In this document: in pieces, positions 15,119-22,500 of the stretch
Position numbering within the stretch: the stretch's first letter is position 1
How the letters are laid out: each line of letters opens with the position of its first letter
Origin: Cristatella mucedo
Taxonomy: Eukaryota; Bryozoa; Phylactolaemata; Cristatellidae
Direction: 5' to 3'
Assembly: GCA_009760855.2 (NCBI GenBank)
Contig: WPIO01000054.1
Location: forward strand, 2,142,501 to 2,165,000
DNA length: 22,500 nt
Notes under the pieces: model-generated
What the model saw: only the letters and a program-made list of their open reading frames with translations
Told to the model about the DNA's origin: nothing
Databases searched by the model: none
Program-made: the position numbers and the translations under genes

Positions 15119-18100
15119 CTATACTAATATTACAAGTTTTACAGTGACCTGGATTAGTACCATTGTTTAATGCTTCTGAAATCTTGTAATTACCGTATGC
15201 ATAAATACAACAACCACAATCTAACCAGTAGCGTTTTGATTCGAATGCTGATAGTGCTTTTTTCTTAAGTTTCTTTGTAATAATATTATGTTTACTTTGT
15301 GTAATACAATAGAAATCTCTATCAAGTGTCTCATCAAAGTCTTTAGTATCAAGATTATCAGCATAGATCATATTTGCTCTAGTTAGACATTGAATTTATT
15401 CATTATGTGTTATCTTTGAATTATCAATTACTTCTTTTGGAACACCCTTTGCTTTCATAATTGGTTTAGTAGAAGCAGCAGAATATAGTTTTGGTCTTAA
15501 AGCAATGAATTCATCAATCTTTGCTCCATCCATTTCATCTTTGAATTTACCAAACTCGTCTTAATGAAACCAGTCTTTAATATCAAACATCTCTTTCTCA
15601 AAGTTTTCACTTTTAATATTAACAACTAATGAATCAGTATCAGTGTATAATAAGCTTAATCTATCATTAAACTTAGCATTCAATGTGTCATAGTAAAACC
15701 TTTGCATGTGTAATTTTGATAAATCAAGAATTGCAACACCTATAAACATTGATTTATTTAGAAGTGTGGTCTTCCTTGAGTGTTCGAAACCAACTAGTGA
15801 TTTGTCAAAACATCTAATCTCTTTAAACCTAGGGTCTCTCATTAATTTATTATATAATGAATCATTCTTATCTGTTCCTGTATTTACTAATCTAACACAT
15901 GTTCTGTTTTCTACGTTCTCACATGTCTTTCCAAAGATTTGGCACATAAACCTTTATATAGATTTCTTTTGAAACTATCACCTTTACGTTCAAATTCAAT
16001 CTTTTTATCTGCACATATATCAATGAATGATTTTGCCCCAGATTCTTGATTAAATTTATATACTTTATGTATTTTAGTTGGAATCAAACCTTTACTAACA
16101 ACAAATTGAAAGTATCTGTAATGTGTTAGATAATTAGTTTTATTATTAAAATTACAAATCAACTTTGTTACAGCACTTGGACCGGATGAAAACTTTTGTT
16201 GGTATCTTGAAAACTCAGAATTATCAACAACTCTACTTTCCGCACAAAGTGCATAATCATTATGTAAATCGTGTAGTTCATTTGGATACTCTAAATCACA
16301 TAAGACAAATATTCCTGTTTTACCATCTTCAGGCAGGGACATTATTTTTTCAAGTGACCAATTACTTAAATCATCTTCAATAGGTTCTGTAATAGGAAAG
16401 CACCACATCATAACTGTTGGATATAACCTTGTAGCATCCCAGTACATAATATGATTATTGTCACTAGCTTTACAAAGCCTTTTACTAACTTGACAGACTC
16501 CACCTCTTATTGATTCCTTAAACTTTTGATATAGTTGTAAGTCTCCTTCCTTCTTACCTGATAAATTTATAGTACATTTGGTATAAAACAAAGTACAAGA
16601 CCATGCGTAATGTGGTGCAGATAGATAGTGAGCAGGATCAAGTTTAAAGAATTCAATAAAAACTGTTTCTGTATGCTTCATAACAATCAGCAAGAAGTGT
16701 AACGTCTGCATATAAATAAATATCATGATAATCTCCTAAATCTTTCATGTTAAAAAGTTTAAATACATTTAGTGCATGTTCATAGTCTTCAGCAGTAATA
16801 CCTTTATCAAAAATAAGTTTACTATTGAATGCTTTAATTTCTGGAATCTTAGTCTCATTGAATTTATCAAAAGAGTCCATGTAGTCCTAAGGATAAATAC
16901 TTTTTCTTGTTATAACATCTTTAAGAACTTTAACATCGATATTTGGATATAGTTTTTTAAAGATATCAATCTTAACATCAAAGTTTGAATTTTTTTCTTT
17001 AATAAAGTAACAATATCACTTAAACCACCAATCATAAAATTAATAGAATCTTTAAACTCAAAATCCTCAAATGACATTGACGTGTAATTCTCCATATTAT
17101 GTGCAACAGGTTTACAATTAAGACCAAATGCTGACATTCCTTTTACATTCAAATGATAGTCGTATCCTTTCAAATTGTGTATAAAGATTGCAAGCTTCCA
17201 ACTAGTTTTTTTTAATCTAACAAGTGAGTTACAAAGTTTGTGTGCTGCTCCTCTAAATTTTCCAGTAAAATGACGGTGATCTCTTATTATAAACTTTCCA
17301 TTTACATCATTAAATTCTTTTGTACAAATCCAACATTTTGTAGCATCATTGAATTGCTGACGAACATCAGAAGAAAAAATAATAGGTGCTTCAACGTGAT
17401 TTAATAGTTTATTTTTTAATTCATTGGAAGTAATAATAATAAATTCTAATAATAGTTCAACACAATCCTTTCCTCTGTTTAAAAAATTATTTATAACATT
17501 TCCATTAATATCAACAACGATCGCACATGCCCCACATGGAACTTGTAACATATTAGTACATGTATCACTGCATTTATCTGTTGTTAATTTACTATTGCAA
17601 TAAGTTGGATTGATATTGTTAGATACTATACTTTCATAACAAGCATCACATGTCTTTACATTCAAACTCTTAAAATCTGCATAACAAACATTTGGAGCTT
17701 TAATTAATTTTGCATGGTCACTAAAATTTAAAAGTGTAGTATCTTTTGTTCGTCCTGTTTTCTTATTTTCAACAATACCAGGGATTTTTAATTTAGAATA
17801 ACTAGAGTTAAGGCCTTCGTATAAAACTAAATGATTCTGAAAATCTACATCTGAAAATAATTTGTACATAAACCTATGACAATAAAATATTGATCCACTT
17901 TTATTAGGTGTTCTACAGAGTCCACTAAAATTCTTTATCAATGCGTAATGACTTTTTTCAGATTTAGTTATCAATAAAAGATTAATATGTCTATCTGGAA
18001 TCTAATTTCCTTGATACAATCCTTAGAGGATATACACCTGATTTTTCATTGTATTCATAAACATTTATACTAACATTAAATCGTTTCCCTAGTTTTTAAT

Positions 18101-18840
18101 ATCAATTAATTTGAGTGGTCATTCAAGTTGAGATAATGGTTCATTTAGTTGTTTATAATTACTTCTTAATATATTAATCAAATCAATGTATCTCTCTGGA
18201 TGTACATTTACAGGATTTAGAAACCTAATATACACCATAAAGAACAATAACTATCTTCATTCTTTATATTAATACAACAACGCTTCTTTGCTAAACCAGT
18301 TGGAAATGGTAAATAAGACGAACCTGCTCTAATAATATATTCACTAACATTAATCTCAAGATGCTTTAGACCGATTAGTCTCCAACCATGACCTGGATTC
18401 TTGTAAATCATTTTATCAATTGATTCTTTTAAAGATGTTATTTGGTCTTTAATAATATTAGTATAATCAGATCTTTTAACAACTGCAACTAACTTAGAAC
18501 CGGTTACAACACTATGACTATGTGTGTCAGTTTGATCATGATAAGAATGAACTGATATTTTTGTTTGTAATTTAAATGAAGAGAATCTAGTTGTTACTTC
18601 TTTTAATACATTATTATAACTTGGTATTATACTATTAAAAAAATCATCAATTCAGTTGCAGAATAGTCTCTTCCTTTAAGAACATATTTCTCATGTCTTC
18701 CACTTGCTCGAACAAATTCCAATTTAAACTTATGAAGCCTAGAAGCAATACTTTTACTTGGAGTTATGTCATCAATATTCATTAGTCTTCTTGCTTCGGT
18801 ATGAAACGAGTTTCCCTTTTGAGGACTTTTTCGATACTTC
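15099..18840 (-). pseudogene. Right protein-primed family B DNA polymerase, nearly full length, multiply frameshifted
   Basis: About 1,250 codons in broken pieces. N-terminal region: GSSYLPFP and CCINIKNEDSYCSLW (18217-18411), typical of Polinton polymerases. Exonuclease region: HYALIKNFSGLCR, CYADFKSL (17669-17686), where the usual ADFE glutamate is lysine (17669-17671), and HNLKGYDYHL. Then ADVTLLAD (Exo III), LDPAHYLSAPHYAW, NNHIMYWDATRLYPTVMM (motif A), FGKTCENVENR (motif B), YTDTDSL (motif C, near 15630-15650) and the C-terminal KKALSAFESKRYWLDCG. Stops or shifts occur near 18640, 18220, 18120, 18000, 16900, 16700, 15930, 15560 and 15400. The start codon at about 18838 seems mutated within an otherwise recognisable ATATAGAA motif. 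It is not functional. Confidence 0.88.
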
Positions 18841-19018
18841 TATATTAAGAAAATAAATTTTGTTAAAATGAAAAAAATAAATATGACAAAAGTTTATATC
18901 TTGGAGGAAAAGTAAATCATTAGGACGGTTTTACTTTCAAGACTTCAAAATGCGAACGATAGTGAGCATGAGGAGGATTGAAAGGGGAAATGTCCTAATA
19001 AGTTACTTTTCTTACAAC
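18841..19018. other. Right edge of the element and transition to host DNA
   Basis: AT-rich sequence upstream of polB gives way to the CCTT repeat and then GC-rich DNA. No terminal inverted repeat can be tested because the left end lies outside the window. An 8-base inverted pair, AAAGTAAA and TTTACTTT, is seen near 18911-18935 but is too short to call a terminus. Confidence 0.4.
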
Positions 19019-19021
19019 ACC

Positions 19022-19204
19022 GCCTTCCTTCCTTCCTTTTTTCCTGCCTTTCTTCCTTCCTGCCTTCCTTCCTTCCTTCCTTGCTGCTTTACTTCCTTCC
19101 TTCCCGCCTTCCTTCCTTCCTTCCTTGCTGCTTTACTTCCTTCCTTCTTTCCTGCCTTCCTTCCTTCCTTCCTTCCTTCTTTCCTGCCTTTCATCCTGCC
19201 TGCC
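19022..19204. repeat. (CCTT)n simple repeat with a higher-order unit
   Basis: CCTT tracts with interruptions. A longer unit containing CCTTGCTGCTTTACTTCC occurs twice (about 19077 and 19123), so the block grew by duplication of larger pieces. Open frames through it are artefacts. Confidence 0.92.
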
Positions 19205-19389
19205 TCCAAAGCTCGGGGCAGCGGGGCTCTTGTCTGTCCTGAACTTTGCGACTACAGAATTATGCCACTGCCGCTCTTATCGATGCAGCACAGGCTGCGT
19301 GCCGAGCAGAGCATCGACTTCAGACTTTCTGTCGCTGTCACCTTCAAGCGTCTCCTTTCTTCTTTAGAGGGCCGTGACGACCCAACTTG

Positions 19390-19565
19390 GTAAGGCGGGT
19401 CGCTCCTCACGATCGAAGTGTCGAGGTCGCGGTCATCGGGTCGCGAGGTCGCGGGTTCGAATTCTGCGGTGAGTGATGCTTTGTGGCGGTTGCTAGCGAT
19501 GGTGATAGCCCTTAAGCGGCTCTTCTGCCGCTATCAAAAAGACGCCGTTAAATCAGCTGGTGTAT
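19390..19565 (+). repeat. Possible tRNA-derived SINE unit 1
   Basis: Contains GGTCGCGGGTTCGAATTC near 19450, close to the tRNA B-box consensus GGTTCGANNCC, followed by a tail with GATGGTGATAGCCCTTAAGCGGCTCTTCTG. A clear A box was not found. A second related unit lies at 20010-20145. Confidence 0.4.
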
Positions 19566-20009
19566 TACTTTTAGTATAATTTTCTGCTATCTAAATTCCC
19601 CTTTCCAGCAGGCCTCTCTTCTGCAAACATCCGCTCTCCACAATCTGCTCGCTCAATTACTCAATTGGGCGCCCAACGGACGTCAGATCTCAAGGAGACA
19701 GTGCCTTCAGTCACTGTGGTCGTAAGGCTTGCAAGTCACTACCGACTGACAAACTTGCATCTCATGATTTGAAGAGACCAAAAATGAAGCTAGCAACCTA
19801 CCTTTCCCGCAACGCCCATGCTTCGCGAGGAAGATGATTCATTCTTATTTTGCGCGCCCGTGAGTTTAAAAACTGTGAACGTCGTGAGTACAGGCAACAG
19901 CTTTTATATGGAGTCCCAGTAAACTCAGCTATTTTACTGCCTGCTCTGCTTATCTGTCCACGATTTAGTGCTGCATGCTACTAACCTAGAATACGTTTAA
20001 GTCGTTGCC
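19566..20009. other. Host intergenic stretch without recognisable genes
   Basis: No coding sequence, repeat family or RNA gene could be supported here. Base composition is close to even. Confidence 0.5.
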
Positions 20010-20145
20010 CCTGGGGGCACAAAAGGTTTAGCGCTCTTCGCCATTCATGTCACATGGGTTCGAGGCCGGCGGTCGGCAATGCTGCGTTGCCCACCGCAAG
20101 CTGCGATGATAACTGTTAGGGCTCTTCTGTAAGTCGTAATTTTCG
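20010..20145 (+). repeat. Possible tRNA-derived SINE unit 2
   Basis: GGGTTCGAGGCC near 20056 fits the B box exactly, with a downstream block (GATGATAACTGTTAGGGCTC) that resembles that of unit 1. The A-box-like TTTAGCGCTCTTCG lies about 30 bases upstream. Confidence 0.42.
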
Positions 20146-20208
20146 GCCGTGTCAGCCTGCGGAGCTTCGCTGGCTGCCCTGTCGCTCTGGCGGCAGAAAC
20201 CGCACGGT

Positions 20209-20336
20209 AGTTGGAGCGCTGGGTGAATCGGAGCGCTGGGCGAGTCGGAACGCTGGGCTAGTCGGAGCGCTGGGCGAGTCAGAGCGCTGGGCAAGTCGGA
20301 GCGCTGGTCGAGTCGGAGTGCTGGGCGAGTCGGGCG
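20209..20336. repeat. 17-base minisatellite
   Basis: Seven full copies of AGTCGGAGCGCTGGGCG-type units (starts 20209, 20226, 20243, 20260, 20277, 20294, 20311) and a partial one. The unit length shows that the frames through it are not coding. Confidence 0.92.
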
Positions 20337-21755
20337 CGCCGACGACGCCGCCACCGCCGCCGCCGCCGCTGTAGTGGCCTGTGACGAATCGCGAGCTGGC
20401 TGAGCAGGGCGAGCGGAAGCGGAAGGGAAAGGACTCTAGCCGAGAAAGCAGGCGCAGCGCCGAGCCTGCGCTCGACGCTGCGCCCCGACTGCGCGCCGCT
20501 GGCTGCGCGCCGCGGCAAATTTTGAGGAAATCGCCCGTCACCTCCTTGTCGCCTCCTCCTCGGCGCAGGGAGCGACGGTGGCCGCGTCGCATCGCCTATC
20601 GCCTAGCGACGCTGCGCCCCGAGCGACGACGAAGCCCCGACGCTGTCGTCGCCGGCACCGGAGGCGACGGCGGCAAAGAAATCGCCGGGACAAAGCGGAA
20701 GAAGCCGTCGCGCGGCGGATCGTCGGCAAGCGATTGTCTCGGTAGAGCGTCGGCGACGGCGGCGCGATGGCCGCAGTCACTAAGGACGCCATCGCCGGCT
20801 CCGGCGCCATCGCCGAGTATCGGCGGCGGCGGCGGCGTCGGCGGCGCTGTGCGGTGACTACGCGCGAGTCACCACGCCCCGCTCACGACTCCGCCACCGC
20901 CGATTGGCAGCGCGAGGCACGGCGCGCGGACGCCTCATGCTGCCAATGTGACGCCGATTGGCAGTCCGATCCGCCAGTCCGCCATTTAGCAGGCGCGGCG
21001 CCGGTGGCACTTACTGCTTTTGTGACCTTTTGACGCGCTGAGCGGACTCTCAGGAACGACGCGGCCATGGCTACGTTGCCAGTTGGCCGCGATTGGCGCG
21101 GCGCAGCGCGTGGCCCAAAATAAGTTAGAAATTAAAATCAGCCCAAATAGAGGTCTGTATTTCGCTCATCGATCCGCCTCGTCACGGCGCGCGAGCGCGC
21201 TACAGCCCCTCAGCGGAGCGCGCTTCGGCGTACTGGATGGCGCGGGAAATCTTTTCCTCAACATCGGCCAGAACCCCAAGCGTCTGGGCGTCGACGCTGA
21301 CGTCGTCGACGTGGTCACCGGCGGGCGCTTCGCCCCTCCGGGCTCTCGTGCGGCGGCTGCGGCTGCGGCAGCTTTCCTTTGATACCGATCGAGATGCTGA
21401 TTACGATTTCGACGATGACCTTGAGTGACTTTAAGATGACGAGCAGCTCCTTCACTATCTCGGCGACGCCATCGAGGACAACGCGAACGAGCGCGAGCAG
21501 CTTCCGCAGGAACTCGAGAAGCGAGAGACGCCCCGACAGCTCTTGCAGGCTAGACACGATCGCGTCGTGGTTGATCCGGAAAATATTCCGCAGCCTCGCG
21601 GGCGCTCGTCGTCTCCATCGCGTAGTTCATTCGCTCGCTCGCTCTCGCTCGAGTCACCTGCGTAATAGGTAGCAGAATGGCAATCGCGCGCGCGCGCCTC
21701 CCGACGAGCTGCAGACGCGCTGACTTCTCACCGCCGTCCTTACGACAGCCGAGCC
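20337..21755. other. CpG-rich GC-rich host DNA, CpG-island-like
   Basis: Dense CpG, CCG/CGG runs (20341-20370, 20820-20850) and a CG dinucleotide run (21687-21698). Open frames on both strands are products of base composition; none has a recognisable domain or preferred strand. It could be a promoter or 5' exon of an unseen host gene, or an unidentified repeat. Confidence 0.5.
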
Positions 21756-21787
21756 CGAGACGCTGGCGCTCTCGCGCCAGCGTCTCG
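21756..21787. repeat. Perfect 14-base inverted repeat, 4-base loop
   Basis: CGAGACGCTGGCGC at 21756-21769 and its exact reverse complement at 21774-21787. Confidence 0.95.
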
Positions 21788-21850
21788 CTGTCACTGAGCC
21801 ACTCGCTCCGAGACGCCGCGGCAGCGGGAGCGGGAGCGCAACAGGAGCAG

Positions 21851-21911
21851 CGTGGAGAAAACTCCGCGGCGGTTTAAGTCCGTCACAGGTCGCCGCGGAG
21901 TTTTCTCCACG
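21851..21911. repeat. Perfect 21-base inverted repeat, 19-base loop
   Basis: The arms are 21851-21871 and 21891-21911, with the core GGAGAAAACTCCGCGG in the left arm. All 21 pairs match. Confidence 0.95.
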
Positions 21912-21940
21912 CGGTGGCCGCGACCTGCCGCGGCCACCGC
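21911..21940. repeat. Perfect 12-base inverted repeat adjoining the previous one
   Basis: GCGGTGGCCGCG (21911-21922), a 6-base loop, then the exact reverse complement (21929-21940). It shares one base with the 21-base repeat. Confidence 0.93.
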
Positions 21941-22067
21941 AGCGAAAGCCCCGGGCGGTGACTGCCGTTGTAGCTTGATGAGCGGCCTCAAGCTATGGCC
22001 TATCCAGACGCCAAGCGTCCGATTAGTTCAGGTTCAGGGTTCGCAGGCGGGAGAGACAGAGACAGAA

Positions 22068-22176
<109 letters not shown>

Positions 22177-22319
22177 TTAAAAATAGAGGGAGAAGGCAGA
22201 CGCTTTCGAGCGTCGACGGCACACCCTTGCTAGGCGAATGCGAGGCTCTGTTATACGGGCGATGTGAATGGTCCGGGTATAGCTTCTAGATGGACGGTGA
22301 CAGATAGTAAGAGGCAGTG

Positions 22320-22411
22320 TGAGAGAGAAAGAGCACACAGATAGCGAGAGAGAGAGAGAGAGGAGAGAGAGACAGACAGAGACAGAGAGGGAGAGACAGA
22401 GAGGGAGAGAC

Positions 22412-22500
<89 letters not shown>
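22320..22500. repeat. Second GA-rich block reaching the window end
   Basis: Interrupted GA, GACA and GAGG units, becoming a pure GA run at the edge, so its length is unknown. Confidence 0.95.

Larger units (their letters stand above)
13135..15232 (-). repeat. Right arm of the inverted duplication (closely similar part)
   Basis: This block mirrors 1150-3161, containing D, C, B, acidic and RVRFSD genes plus the polB 3' end. It includes B2 (14126-14329), which has no partner on the left. Gene coding lengths match within a few residues and the spacers match too. Confidence 0.85.

Noticed and set aside
18911-18935. AAAGTAAA/TTTACTTT pair as terminal inverted repeat
   Set aside because: Eight bases in AT-rich DNA are expected by chance and the other end is not visible.
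18950-19393. Proline/serine/phenylalanine-rich protein
   Set aside because: It is translated CCTT repeat.
20028-21068. Several overlapping arginine- and alanine-rich frames
   Set aside because: GC-rich DNA seldom has stops; frames on both strands overlap, and part is a 17-base repeat that shifts frame at each unit.

Overview
The window looks like a piece of an invertebrate animal genome carrying a decayed endogenous DNA virus or large transposon. Bases 1 to about 18,840 are AT-rich and densely packed with short genes on both strands. From about 19,000 to 22,500 the DNA is GC- and CpG-rich host-type sequence with simple repeats, a 17-bp minisatellite, two SINE-like units and long (GA)n tracts. 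No host gene is recognised, and the species cannot be named from sequence alone.

The AT-rich part belongs to the Polinton/Maverick-adintovirus world. It holds protein-primed family B DNA polymerase remnants at both sides, an adenovirus-type (adenain-like) cysteine protease remnant, a minor virion protein with an adenovirus-pX/Polinton-type N-terminus joined to a parvovirus-VP1-like phospholipase A2 domain, two probable capsid-related genes, a glycine/alanine-rich core-like protein, a trio of fibre-like proteins, and an intact HNH-AP2 endonuclease. No major capsid protein, packaging ATPase or integrase was recognised; they may lie left of the window or have been deleted.

Layout. 1-3161 (+): 3' part of one polB, a small RVRFSD protein, an acidic protein, then unknown genes B, C and D. 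3162-4880: an internal fragment of a non-LTR retrotransposon. 4881-6600 (-): capsid-related genes and small unknowns. 6592-7424 (+): protease remnant and an unknown gene. 7511-8286 (-): pX/PLA2 gene. 8338-8919 (+): HNH-AP2. 8920-10032 (-): core-like gene. 10045-13123 (+): three fibre-like paralogues and an unknown gene. 13206-18840 (-): D, C, B2, B, acidic, RVRFSD gene and a nearly full-length second polB. The first and last blocks are mirror images, so the element has inverted arms around a unique centre. The arm cassettes are alike (gene C about 84% identical) but the two polymerases are far apart (about 45% in their most conserved stretch).

Many genes share a signal, TATATAGAAAATG or a close variant, in which a TATA-like stretch runs directly into the start codon. 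It occurs on both strands and twice as a compact divergent promoter. It helped assign starts and shows where a start codon was lost. Most long genes carry stops or frameshifts, so the copy is endogenous and inactive as a whole, although HNH-AP2, gene C, gene D, the acidic gene and fibre-like gene 1 remain open. All functional names come from motifs read by eye, without database searches.
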